This document shows, one piece after another, positions 44,870 through 56,766 of a stretch of 64,000 bases of DNA. The position numbers were made by a program, and so were the translations under genes. Where the stretch lies: the NCBI RefSeq assembly GCF_048569485.1, contig NC_134353.1:429182113-429246112 (forward strand), written 5' to 3'. The notes beneath the pieces are model-generated. The model did not search any database. It saw only the letters and a list, made by a program, of their open reading frames with translations, and was not told the origin of the DNA. How positions within the stretch are numbered: the first letter of the stretch is position 1; the number at the start of each line of letters is the position of its first letter. The DNA is from Anomaloglossus baeobatrachus (Eukaryota > Chordata > Amphibia > Anura > Aromobatidae).

Positions 44870-47800
44870 GGTGGGACCGGTACATCGGAGCCCGGCCCAT
44901 CATCCCTGTGGCCGTGGACGGCATACCGGTGATGGCTCTCCTGGACACTGGATCTCAGGTAACTACCATACCATACACACTGTATCAACGGTATTGGAGG
45001 AAGGACGAACTCGCCCCCCCCGATGGTAGCATGACACTGATTGCCGCTGACGGGCTCCCATTGACCCAGGTGGGGTACAAACAAGTGGCCATGACTGTGG
45101 GACGAGCTGAACTGCAACACCAGGGAATGATTGTGATAATGAATGTACTCAGTGATCATGACCCGAAAGTGGTGCTAGGGACCAATGTGATGTAGCACTG
45201 CATGAGTGATGTGCTGACCCTATTGCAGCAGCTGGCCGCCACAGCGGCGGGGAGCCGACAGAGAGCGGTGCAGTGTGAGATCAAGGCCCTGATGTACCGT
45301 CAGCATGTGAACTCAACAGGGGGAGAGATTGGGGGAGTGAGAGTGATGGATGCGGCCCCTTTGATTGTGCCTCTCAGGAGTGAGATGATGATTTGGTGTA
45401 GGGCAGCGGTAGGTCCCCAAGGGCGGGACTATCCCGCCATGATAGAGCCCATGCCCTCTGAACACTGGCCCACAGTGATGGCCGCCCGAGGGGTGGTAGA
45501 CGTCAAGAAAGGGAGAGTGCCTGTGAGGGTGCTGAACTGTGGGGAGGAAGAGGTTAGGCTTCCCCAGTACGCTACCCTTGCCAAGATGCTCACTCTAGAT
45601 CCCTAACACCATCCATGAGGCCGTTCCCCCGATCTCACCGCCTACTGCCAGTCCTCATCCATCCCTAGGGGAGTTAGATGAGTGGTGCCGAGAGCTACAC
45701 GTGGGCACTGACGATACCCCTACACACCACAAAGAAGGGGTATACCGGGTGGTACGAGAGTATGAGCGAGTTTTTAGCAAACACCCTCTGGATTTTGGGC
45801 AGATTAAAGGGGTCCAACACCACATCCCCGCCGGGGAACACCCCACTATTAAAGAGAGGTATAAGCCTATTCCTCCTGCACACTACCAATGTGCCAAAGA
45901 CATGTTGAGGAACATGAAGGAGGCAGGGGTTATTAGGGACAGCTGTAGTCCCTGGGCTGCCCCGTTGGTGCTGGTTAAGAAGGACTGCACCATACGGATG
46001 TGTGTGGATTACCGGAAGATTAACCAGATAACGCATAAGGATGCTTACCCTCTGCCCCGTATTGAAGAGTCCCTGGCCGCGCTGAGAACCGCGAACTACT
46101 TCTCTACCCTTGACCTCACCAGCGGGTACTGGCAGGTGGCCGTGGCGCCCAAGGACCGAGAGAAAACTGCCTTCACCACTCCTATGGGACTCTGTGAATT
46201 CAACAGTATGCCGTTCGGGCTGTGCAACGCTGCCGGAATCTTCCAGCGGCTAATGGAATGTTGTCTGGGACACCTAAACTTCGAGACCGTCTTACTGTAC
46301 TTAGATGATGTGATTGTGTACTCGCAGACGTACGAGGCTCACCTGGAGCACCTGTCCGAGGTGTTCGCGTCCCTTGCCAAGTATGGGATGAAGTTGAAGC
46401 CCTCAAAGTGTCATCTGATGAAGCCCAGAGTGCAGTACCTTGGGCATGTGGTGGGTGCAGAAGGTGTCGCCCCCGACCCCGAGAAGATCACTGCCATCTA
46501 AGACTGGCCGAGACCAACCACAGTGAGGGAAGTAAGGCAGTTTCTGGGTCTGGTGGGGTATTACCGTCGCTTCATCAAGGGGTACATGAAGATGGCTGCC
46601 CCCATGCAAGACCTCCTCGTGGGACAGACCAAAGGTGGTAGACCCCTCGGAGCCCCACTGGTGTGGGAAGAAAGGCATGAGGAATCCTTCCGCCAGCTGA
46701 AAGCGGCCTTGACCGGAGAGGAGATCCTAGCGTACCCTGATTACAGCCACCCATTCATCCTCTACACTGATGCCAGCAATGTGGGCTTGGGGGCAGTCCT
46801 ATCCCAGGTCCAAGACGGAAAGGAAAAAGTGATTGCTTATGCTAGCCAAAAGCTCCGACCGACGGAAAGGAACCCTGATAACTACAGCTCTTTCAAGCTT
46901 GAGCTCCTGGCGCTGGTGTGGGCTATCACCGAGCGGTTCCGCCATTACCTGGCAGCAGCTAAATTCACCGCTTTCACGGATAATAACCCGCTGACCCACC
47001 TGGACACAGCCAAGCTGGGCGCGTTGGAGCAGCGGTGGGTGGCCAGGCTAGCCAACTCCGATTTCACCATTAAGTACAGGGCCGGCCGTGCCAACGTTAA
47101 TGCTGATGCACTCTCTCGGATGCCCCACCTGTCGGAAGAAGGGTCCGAGGATGACGACCTCGAAGAGATTGAGTTGCCTGCATTTCACCAGCCGCCAACT
47201 GAGAAGGTGCATGTCCATCAATAACGGGTGAACCTGGACTCGCTGCCCAGTCAGGAGTGGCAGGAAGCTCAAGACCAGGCACCCGCTGTCCGCCTAGTCA
47301 AGATCCTGGTGGAACAAGGCGCTGCTGGGATAGACCCTGCCACTCCGGCCGAAGCCCAACGCCTGTGGCGAGAACGGACCCGGCTGTACCTATACCAGGG
47401 GAAGTTGTATCGTGAGCTGATTAACCCAAAGACCCATGAGAAGATTCGCCAGTTGGTGATTCCCCAAGCTAACGTGCCCACCGTCCTGCAAGCATACCAT
47501 GATGGTGCTGGGCACTTCGAATGGAAGAAACTAGAGATGCTGTTGAGAGAGGGGTTCTATTGGAGTGGAATGCGGTAATCTGTAGAGGCCTGGTGCCGAG
47601 AATGTGGCCCTTGCGCGCTGAGAAGGAAAGACGAGGCCAGTCAGAAGGCGCCCCTACACCCGATCATTACGCATCAACCGCTGGAGCTGGTTGCCCTGGA
47701 CCATGTAAAGCTCACCCCCAGCCGAAATGGGTACACCTACGCTCTAACCATTGTAGACCACTATTCAAGGTTCATGGGGGTTGTCCCAGTCAAAGACCTA

Positions 47801-48880
47801 ACCGGCCGTACCGCCGCTAGAGCGTTCCAGGCTTATTTCTGCCGACCACATGGGTACCCTGAGAAGGTGCTTACTGACCAAGGCCCGGCCTTTGAAGCGG
47901 AGGTATTCCAAGAATTTTGCCAGTTGGACGACTGCAAGAAAATCCAGACCACGCCTTACCATACCCAAGCCAACGGCATGTGTGAAAAGATGAACCACCT
48001 GGTCCTGGGCCTCCTTAAGACGTTGCCGCTAGAAGAGCGGAACCTGTGGCCGGAGAAGCTACCTGACCTGGTCGATATGTATAACAACATCCCCTCCAGC
48101 TCAACGAGGTGCACCCCAGCATACCTGATGAGGGCTTGCCCCGGCCGGCTACCAGTGGATTTGGAAATGGGGTTGGAAGCCCCGGAAGCACTCCCTTCGA
48201 CAGCTGAATGGGACACTCGGCGGAGGGTGCAGTACCGACAGGTCCAGGAATATGTTGAAAAGAACTTGAGCCGAAGTCGGGAACAACAGGAGCAGCGCTT
48301 CAACCAGAAGGCGTCTGCTGGTCCCTTCCAGCCTGGAGATGTAGTGCTGAAGCGAAAAAGGAGGACCCACAAGCTGGATGATCAATGGGAACAAACCCCG
48401 CATGTCATACAGCCCACAGGATGGGAGAATGGGAAGGCTTATCAGATCAGCCGTGACCAAGGTGGAACTCTGGCCACGGTTTCCCGGGACCATCTAAAGA
48501 GGTGCCCACCAGCATTGAGGGTAGCGGCTGAAGCTCCGGTTCCCAGACCGGCAGAGAAAGCAAAAGAGGTAATCCACACCATGATGGGTGATTTTCCAGC
48601 AGACTGGCCTACGCAGAACGGCGCAGTGATTCTTCCAGTGATACTGTTCCCACAACCCGTGGATGAGGAAGTGATGGAAGTGGTCAACCATGAGCCAGTG
48701 CCCAGGGATGAACCTGTACCCAGCTCCCCTATGCCTCCGCCTGCCCCACACGATAGCAGGGAAGAGGAACTGATTGTTCCCTCTCCCCCACTGCCTGTCA
48801 CCACTGACACCGGACCCCGGAGGTCCACTCGTCCCAACCTAGGTAGACCCCCACTTAGGTACAGGGAAACTACTCTTTAG
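44870..48880 (+). mobile_element. Gypsy pol region
   Basis: Protease is at about 44920-45000 (VMALLDTGSQVTTIPYTLY). RT is at about 45900-46460 (MCVDYRKINQITHKDAYPLP, LLYLDDVIVYS). RNase H is at about 46740-47110 (ILYTDASNVGLGAVLSQV, FTAFTDNNPLTHL). Integrase zinc finger is at about 47480-47640 and its core at about 47745-48130 (IVDHYSRFMGVVPV, VLTDQGPAFEAEVF, TPYHTQANGMCEKMNH). A Pro-rich C-terminal tail follows. No chromodomain is evident. Broken in several places. Confidence 0.85.
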
Positions 48881-49512
48881 AGGGGGGAACGTTGTGTGTT
48901 GAAAGAACTGTTAGAAAGTTTGTGAATGATAAGAAAAGGATGATTAACCGAAGTTCACCTGATTTGCTGCTTGATTAGAACCGGTCGTTGCCGGCAACTG
49001 GCCCCCGTTGGGGCCCCTTACACCCAATGCGTAGAGACTGCTACGGACAAGCCCAAGAACTAGCAGGGCAACCACAAACTTGTGGCATGTAAATAAAAAT
49101 CTTTGTTGGCTTTACCGTGACCGCTTCCGGAGAGGCAGATTGAAGGAAGGGCCCGCAGTGGAGCAGGCTGGGGCCCAGCCACCACCGGAACCGGTGGCGA
49201 TCCTCTGGAGGGGTTCAGGGGTCCCCATGGACGTGGGTCCCCTGAAAAGGACAGAACCCGCTCGGGTAGCTTGTGCTGGACTGGGGTCAAGGGGTGCTGC
49301 CCATTTGCTTAGGGGCAGCATCAGGGCCAGGTTGCTTGGGTGGGAGAGAGCGGAAGCCGTTACCGTTAGCAACGTTTAAGAAATATGCCTCCCGATGTGG
49401 GAAGAGTTATTATACTTGTATTATGTTTACCGTTTATCTCTTTTCAGTTGTGAAAATAAAACCGGTGATGGACGGGCAGTCCGCGGACGGTCTGCATTTT
49501 ATTAAGGGGGAA
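48881..49512 (+). mobile_element. Gypsy 3' leader before the 3' LTR
   Basis: About 630 bases between pol and the 3' LTR have no envelope-like frame. An AATAAA-bearing stretch and a purine-rich tract close it. Confidence 0.5.
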
Positions 49513-50867
49513 TGTGGCGCCCTGGACAAGCAAGGTCGTCACAGAACAACACCAACACACCCCACACCCCGGTTAGTCACACCAAAGTCAACCGTTAGAG
49601 GGAAACACAGCCACCGCCAAGGCTACAGTTCCCAGGGCCAGAGCCTGCGGACTAAAGGGGCTCCTTCAGCACATATCCAAGCTGGGGAGCGGGTTACCGG
49701 TGGGAACCCATTGGAGCCGTCTACACTACACAGGTGCAGGAAAGGCAGTCACCATCAACCTACCAGGAGCAGAAACCACCGCAGCCGCCTGTGGGACCCG
49801 TCCATCCAGCCGTGTGTTTTACCAAGAACTGTGTCTTCATCATTGGCTGAGTGAGTACCACCGTGCCGTGCGGCACAGCACTGCCCCCATGACCCTGCAC
49901 CTCACCAGGCCCCGTAACCCGCCTGCCATCCCAACCCATCACCGGGCCCCAGGACAACCAACCCCCTACCCACGGAGGGGAGAACCAACATCCAAGCTGG
50001 TCCCTGTCATCGCTCCCGGGATCCCCGTCCAGAGCAGTGGTGGTGTCACAACCTCACCACAACCGTGGGTGGAGTCACGGACAATCAAACCCCCAAAACC
50101 AATTCCCTTTTTCACTCACGGGCGAGGAGCGCCGCTCGAGGCCCCGGGATCCGGCCCGCCGCTCGAGCCACCGAGCAGCGAACAAGCAAGCCGCAGCAGC
50201 GCCGAACCCGAGCAGTGGGCGAGCGCAGAGCACCCTCCCCGCCCGTGACACCAGCATGCAGCATGGGAGGGTAGCTGCCACTATCCCCGGTCCCTGTGTG
50301 TACCTAACAATGGGTGTAGTGCAGATTTGCCTGTGGACCGGCGTTTACTCCTTTCCTTACCCAGGATGGGACATCACACCTCTGGCTGGGGTGCAATGTT
50401 CCTGTGGCGACGGAAGCCTCAGGGGCGCCACACTCCCCCACAGCGAATCCCAGCACGTCCGCGGTCTGAAAAGACAAGAAATGTGGAGAAACTGCAAAAG
50501 ACATTTTTGTTATGCATAACATTAAAACAGTATAACTTTTTCTTCCCTTTATGGGAGGCGCATATTCTTGAACGTTGCAGGAATTAAAACTAATAAAACT
50601 TTAGTCTTTTTAAGCTAGAGCAGACCAGCCACATTACGTCCAGTGGCCTGGTTACACATCAACATACTTCACATATAAACACATGTAACTGCGGACCACT
50701 TTCAAGTCCAGTGGCCCGGTAACACAAACAGTGGGGGGGGGGTCATCTTCAAAAAGAACAGGGGCCATGGATTCAGAAATAGAGTGTCATCTTCGAAAAG
50801 AACAATGGACAGACGTACAGGGGCTATTTACAGTTTGGCATCTTCTTCTTTCTTTTAATTGCAGAGG

Positions 50868-51770
50868 TCACGCTGTGGCAGGGCCCTGGGCAGCAGGTAG
50901 GCCGTGCTCAGACTGTCCTGAGTCCCTTGGTCCTGTTCTCCAGCTGTTGTGGGACTGCTGCGGGGTGATGGTATCAGATCTGCGTCCTTGTCTTGGCGCG
51001 CCGCGCCCTGCGTGGCGGCGGCCTGAATTGGAGTCGCTGCTGTGACCAGTTCCTGACGGGCCACAGCTGGCATAGCTGCGGCCTGGGCTTGGCGGGCCGC
51101 ACCTGCGGCGTGGATTGACGTTGCCGCTGCGGCGGGATCTTGCTTGGCCAAGCGGGGTATCGCTGCTGGGGCCTGAGCTGGACGGGCCGGGTTGGGCGTC
51201 GCTGCTGTGGTGTGGATGGGCGTCGCTCCGACAGAAAAATTTGGCGGGCCGCACCTGGCGTGGCTGCGGCCTGGATCGGCGTCGCCGCGCCGGGCATCTC
51301 TCCAGGGACCGCGGGCATGGCAGCGGGGGTTGGGGCACTTGCGCTGGCAGGGGCATTAAATGACTCACCCCTCAGTAACATCTCCGGTGTTCTGGCAGTC
51401 GCTGCTCCGCGTGTCGCTTGCCGGATCTGCGGCATCACCTTCGCCTCCTGCCTTTCACACCACTGGTCTATCTCCCAGCCCCACCAGTCAGCGGAGCCCA
51501 GCTCTGGATCGCTGCGTGTGGACGCCATCCTCTCTGCGTCTCCTTCTGCACAATCTCCCAGCAGCAGACTTGTTGCTTCTTCAAGTAGCAGACTTTGAAT
51601 GTTGCTCAGCAGCAGGCTGGTATCTTCCATTCGCTGCTCTGCTCCTTCATCCTGTCAGCCATCCTCCTGACCTCAGCCTTCAGCTCAGCAGCGGTCACAG
51701 GCCTGATCCAGGTGAGCTCCTCCTGGCCTCCGCTTGCAGGAGCCATCTTCTCTCTTCTTCTAGAAAACAT
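50868..51770 (-). mobile_element. Gag-like region of the gag-only LTR element
   Basis: The product would be low-complexity: tandem (P)IQAAATPGAARQ-like and PAMPAVARQE-like units after an N-terminal helix (ELKAEVRRMADRMKEQ). The helix resembles LEVEVERLADCMEEQRRR in the element at 37855-41008. No zinc knuckle or enzyme domain is seen. Confidence 0.45.
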
Positions 51771-52327
51771 TCTTAGCGCGCCATTTTTCCTCCGCTGCTC
51801 TGCATGGCGGGCTCAGCTTCGCGCTCCTTCTTGCAGACCAAGGGGGCGGGGCTTACTTTCGCACCCTTCTCGAGGCATGCCCCCCTTCTTCCCGCGCTTT
51901 GCAAGCGGTAATGGCGGCGGCTGTTTTCCAACAGTAAAGCACACAGTCTTTTCAGGCGCAAAGTACCCGGTGGGGGCCGGGCACGTTATCCTGTTCATGA
52001 CGCCAAAGTTGACTCGCCCACCCCAGGGCTATGGGACACCCGGTACCGGGCCGGACTAGTCCGGGGGATCGTCAGTGGTGGCGGGGCCCGACTCCATGAC
52101 CCTGGTGGGAGTCAATTAATATGACTTCAGTGGGGGTGCTTAAAGTTTATATTATTCGTGACGCCACCTGTGGTTTGCGGCTATTAAGCCGCCGCTGCTG
52201 TATGAGGCCTCCGGGGTGATGGAACGGCAGCAATGGTGTTACTGCTCCCCACAGGTGGAGTGGTGCCCTGGGGCAACTGTTGGTGCTTGTAAGTGTCTAT
52301 GCAGTGATGGAAGTCTATGCAGATTAA

Positions 52328-54294
52328 GGCTATGTGCACACAGTGCGTCTTTTTGACGCTGCGTTTTTGTGCGTTTTTGGCCGCTAAAAACGCACAAAAA
52401 CGCACCTGCGTCGAAAAAATTTGGTGCGTTTTTTTGCTGCATTTTGCTGCGTTTTTGCTCACTGCGTATTTATGCGTTTTTTATCAGTGAACAAAAAAAA
52501 AGGTCTGATGTCATTTCCTTCTTCAATGTGTTCTTCATTCTCCACTAGTGTATGCAGAAGAGCAGACAGCTGCAGAACTACAAGGCTCAGCATCCTCCAT
52601 CCAATAGTGTATGTAGGAGAGCAGACAGCAGCTGTCGAACTACAAGGCTCAGCATCCTCCTTCCAGGACTGTATGCAGGATTTCTTTGCCCCCCCAAACA
52701 AAAAAAATGACGTGGGCTTCGCCATATTTTTGTATGACAGCAGGCAGGTACGGGCTGCCCCCAACCCCCAGCTGCCTATTTGTACCCGGCTGGGAACCAA
52801 AAATATAGGGAAGCCCTTTTTTTTTTAAATTATTTCATGAATTTCATGAAATAATTTAAAAAAAAATGACGTGAGCTTCGCCCAATTTTTGAGTCCAGCC
52901 GGGTACAACTAGGCAGCTGGGGATTGGAATCCACAGTCTAGGGTGCCCATGCTTTCTGGGCACCCCCGCTGTGAATTGCAGTCCCGCAGCCACCCCAGAA
53001 AATGGCGCTTTCATAGAAGCGCCATCTTCTGGCGCTGTATCCAACTCTTCCAGCTGCCCTGATGCCGGGTGGCTAGCTGGGTAATAATAATGGAGTTAGG
53101 GCTAGCTGTATATTATCAGCTAGCCCTAAGCCCGAAATTCATGGTGTCACGCCAATATTAGACATGGCCACCATGAATTTCTAGTAAAGATAAAAAAAAA
53201 CACAACACAGAAAAATATTTTTATTAGAAATAAAACACAACACAATTAGTGACTCCATCTTTATTGAAATAAACCCCCCTCCGCAGTAATCCTGGGTCAG
53301 GGTCCCGCGCCGTCCAATCCGGATCCAATATCATCTGATCGGTTTGCTGGAAGGCAAAGCGATCAGATGATGTGTCAGGATCAAGTGCCTGAATCCCATC
53401 ACACATCAGCTGATTGTATAAAAGCCGTTTATACAATCAGCAGATGCATCGGTGCAAAAAATAAAAAATAAAAAAATACTCACGTCTGTGCTGATTACCG
53501 GCAGCTCCTGGAGCGATGGGGCGGGAGTCTGATCCCGTCCGATCGCTGCAGCAGCTGCCGGTAATCAGGGATGAAGTCTCCTGACGCATCCGCTGATAAC
53601 CGGCTGGGCGCCCGCGTCACCGCGATACTTACGATCACCTGATGCGTCAGGTGACTGCATCAGGTGATCCATTGCCAGGTCCTGCATCCATCGGAGGTGT
53701 CCCGGCCGTCTGCACACAGCCGGAGCGGGGGCGGCGATACAGTGAGAGGATCTGGGAGCGGGCATGGCACGGGGAGGCTGCAGACAGGTGAGTATAACTT
53801 TTTTTTTTTTTTTTCCTGTTAACTTTTGATTTTGCAGCCGCTTCCACCTCCCGCCCAGACATGGCGCCGCACGGCAGCATACATGCCCAGGACGGGAGGT
53901 GGAAGCGACGGTGACGGTACCGGGAGGATTCACGCTTCTGTATATACTGACAGAAGGAATCCTCTTCCTGTACACGTCACTTTACTACCCACCTCCTGCG
54001 TTTTTGGTCTTAGAAACGCACCAAAACGCAGCTATTTGCGTTTCTCATTGCGTCTTTCAACATCCCATTGAACTCAATGGATGAAAAGCGCAGTGAAAAA
54101 CGCGGGAATAATTGACATGCTGCGCTTTTGTGGTCACCACAAAAACGCAGCTGAAAAAAAACGCTGTGTGGGGACAGCAAAAATGAAAACTCATAGACTT
54201 TGCTGGGGAAGCAAAGTCATGCAGTTTTGAGGCCAAAAACGCACCCGAAAAACGCGCAAAAACGCCGAGAAAAACGCACTGTGTGCACATAGCC
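52328..54294. mobile_element. Large Harbinger-type MITE inside an LTR
   Basis: The ends GGCTATGTGCACACAGTGCG and CGCACTGTGTGCACATAGCC are a perfect 20-bp inverted repeat, flanked by TAA (52325-52327 and 54295-54297). Excluding it rejoins the LTR. The 1.97-kb interior has AAAACGCA-rich ends, a duplicated block of about 75 bases with GGCTCAGCATCCTCC (about 52555-52670), a palindrome near 52843 and a family-A-like stretch (about 52860-53480). No transposase frame is seen. Confidence 0.8.
52826..52862. repeat. Near-perfect palindrome
   Basis: AAATTATTTCATGAA, one spacer T, then TTCATGAAATAATTT, with T/A runs extending both arms. GACGTGGGCTTCGCC and GACGTGAGCTTCGCC lie outside it as direct repeats. 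Confidence 0.75.
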
Positions 54295-55187
54295 TAAATA
54301 ACAGAGGCAACACCAGGGGGTGCAGTTTCAAGATCTTTACTTACAGTTCCTGGTTGTGGCGCGCAGGTGCCTTTGGACTGCTGGGACCCACTGTCAGGGA
54401 CCTCCGCCGATCCCGGGTAGATCCTGGAATAAAAGCCGGTGCACCCCTCTACTGTGTTCCTTTCTTCAGCTGACTTCTGAACCTCACCCTTGTTGGCTGA
54501 ACCTGGCTTGGCCTCCACTACAGCCTCCGGGCCAGGGGCTTGCCTGTCGTTAATTTTACCCCCTTTCCAGAGGTTCTGCTGTGGGCTGTGGCCCGGGGAG
54601 TTTGCAGCTTCCCTGGGCCTCGGTTTTTACTTTTGGAAATGACTTTTCCTCCTCCGGTTTCTAGGGACCGTCCCCTGTATGCAGCTTGATCCCTCCACCG
54701 ATGTTTCTGTGGAACAGGCCACGAGCCTGAAAGCTATCTGTGGCCCTGGAATCCCTTCTGTTCTCTACTTGGTGTCACCTGGACCTACTGGGCCCCAGGG
54801 TCTTCACCAGGAAGCGTCACTTTCTCTTTCTTGCTCCTGACTGACTAGAGCATTTCTCTTAGCTCTCTCCTCTGCCTCCCGCAGACTCTCACTACTCACT
54901 AAACTTGACCCTCCTCTTTCTACTCTACCCTCAGCTGGCTCCTCCCACTCACCTAGTTGCTAAGCTCCCATCCCATGGGAGAAGGGATGGGTCTTACGGC
55001 CCCTCCCAGCATGCAGCATGGGAGGGTAGCTGCCACTATCCCCGGTCCCTGTGTGTACCTAACAATGGGTGTAGTGCAGATTTGCCTGTGGACCGGCGTT
55101 TACTCCTTTCCTTACCCAGGATGGGACATCACACCTCTGGCTGGGGTGCAATGTTCCTGTGGCGACGGAAGCCTCAGGGGCGCCACA

Positions 55188-55312
55188 CACACACACCCAC
55201 ACACATACAATGCACCCCCATTACCCTCACACACACACACACACACACACAATACAATGCACCCCCATTACCCCTCCGCACACACACATACAATACAATG
55301 CACCCCCATCAC

Positions 55313-55343
<31 letters not shown>

Positions 55344-55560
55344 ATACAATGCACCACCATTACCCTCACACAATACAATGCACCCCCATTACCCCTCTCC
55401 CCCCCACACACACACACACGCACACACACAAAACAATCCCCCCCCCCATTACCCCTTCCCACACACAATACAATGCACCCTCCATTACCACCTCCCCAGA
55501 CATAATACAATGCACCCCCATCACCCCCTACACACACAAATTGCCCCATCACTACACACT
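55188..55560 (+). repeat. CA-rich minisatellite
   Basis: Repeats of TACAATGCACCCCCATTACC alternate with (CA)n runs. It lies directly against the LTR edge. The His/Thr-rich frames through it are artefacts. Confidence 0.85.
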
Positions 55561-55705
55561 CCTGCCCCCCCTCCTCCTTGGAATACAGTGCTCCCCCTCT
55601 GCCTGGCACAAAGCTGCGTTCCTTCACAAATGTTCCCTGTTATGTATCCTCAGACCCTCCCCACTCATCCCCATTAATTAAACCTCCCATCTTCAGCTCC
55701 TCCAT
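55561..55705. other. Short unassigned stretch
   Basis: Between the CA repeat and the duplicated block; nothing recognisable. Confidence 0.3.
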
Positions 55706-55714
55706 GGAGGGCTT

Positions 55715-56766
55715 ATCCCTTCTTATAAACCAAGAGAAAACCTCTAAAACATAACATTTATTGTATTCATTAAAATAGTCTTAATCTAAAAACACTGTGG
55801 TCATACCCGATTGTTCAAAACACTAGACAGCAGTCGTGAAGTGTGAATAATATGTGAGGTCCTGAAATAGGGCAGTGGGCAAAGGGGCGTGCATCAACCG
55901 TATTTATTTGATAAGGTATCACAGGTTGGGATAAGGGGACCTAATATTCCCTGGTACTTGTCCCTACCTAGCAACGGAGGTCAATACACCTTAAAGTTTT
56001 TGGGTGCCCCCGTTCCTCGGCGGCTAGTCCTATATGCCCCTGTCACTATTTCTGACCTGAAACCACCACCAGTGCAGAGTGCTGGAGTGCTTATGTGGTC
56101 ATGCGTCACAAGTCATATTTCAAGACCTTCGTCTCCTGTAGTTATTAAAGTTATCACTCCCCAATTATCCAAAAGTTATATAGATTAAAGTTATCAATCC
56201 CCAGTTATGCAGATAAACAATGGCTTTAATACTAGGGAAGATACATGCAGTGAAGGTCTTGACAGAAGATGTGATAAGTACTGTGACAGTCAGGCCTATC
56301 TTGCCAGGACCGATTTTACTTCCGACGCGTTTCTCCCCAATGTAGCAGGGTTCATCAGGGGAGATATATATTGCAAGATGTCTTTATTTAGTTTAGGCCA
56401 TCAATCTATAACCAGAAAGATATCATCCCTTTAGAAATGTATAACATTTCATCATCACATGACCCATATTGAATTGCACCTACCTCATCCTTCCATATGT
56501 CCTTCCAATAGATGGGTAATATAATGTTACCCTATGGGGGTTTGGTTGCTAACCTGGATCTCCCTGTTGCGTACTGGCTGTACAGTGATGTTTCCTCCCT
56601 GCTCAGCAATGCATCATGTGGGGAGGCTCTGTTAACAGTGAGTGCCTGCAGTAGCAACGTTTCACTGTGGCACCGACTCCATAATGGTCTGGTGCGCGTG
56701 CTTCTTTGGTATATTTAAAGGGGTTGGAAATCCCATCCCCCAGAGACAAACCTGTCCTGACGCTTC
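55715..56766. repeat. Penelope-like terminal repeat, copy 1
   Basis: It begins CTTATAAACCAAGAGAAAAC and CTCTAAAACATAACATTTATTG. Its first 440 bases recur almost unchanged at 59645-60076. A hammerhead-like motif lies on the minus strand at 56318-56364. The GACGCGTTTC core and the absence of coding sequence fit the terminal repeat of a Penelope-like element. Confidence 0.5.
56318..56364 (-). ncRNA. Hammerhead-ribozyme-like motif
   Basis: On the minus strand the core CTGATGA is followed by helix II (CCC, loop TGCTACATT, GGG) and GAAAC-GCGTC, with GTC as cleavage triplet and a one- to two-pair helix III. Helix I is partial (CTCCC with GGAAG, one mismatch). All conserved core bases are present, as in the minimal type I hammerheads of Penelope-like elements. 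Confidence 0.6.

Larger units (their letters stand above)
42403..50250 (+). mobile_element. Ty3/Gypsy element, 7.8 kb, broken
   Basis: The 5' LTR is 42403-43592 (TGTGGCGCCCTGG to CCGCGACA). The 3' LTR is 49513-50250 and shorter, because an internal block of about 450 bases is absent. Primer site TGGCGTCACGAACAGGAT is at 43596-43613, and a purine tract (AAGGGGGAA) lies just before the 3' LTR. The order gag, protease, RT, RNase H, integrase is that of Ty3/Gypsy. The coding region has several breaks. No matching target duplication is visible; its right side lies in the LTR of the minus-strand element that continues to 55187. Confidence 0.88.
50251..55187 (-). mobile_element. Gag-only (non-autonomous) LTR element, minus strand
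   Basis: On the minus strand the 5' LTR (55187-52010, with a MITE inserted) begins TGTGGCGCCCCTGAGG and ends at GTCA. It is followed by primer site TGGCGTCATGAACAGGAT (about 52004-51987), nearly the same as in the Gypsy at 42403. The internal part of about 1.6 kb (52009-50433) holds a gag-like Ala/Pro/Gln-rich region with WIRPVTAAELKAEVRRMADR and no pol. It then reaches a G-rich tract and a 3' LTR remnant (50432-50251), cut off by the Gypsy at 42403-50250. A broken fossil. Confidence 0.6.

Noticed and set aside
54905-55681. His/Thr-rich frames of 170-260 codons
   Set aside because: They read through LTR sequence into a CA-rich repeat; simple-sequence artefacts.
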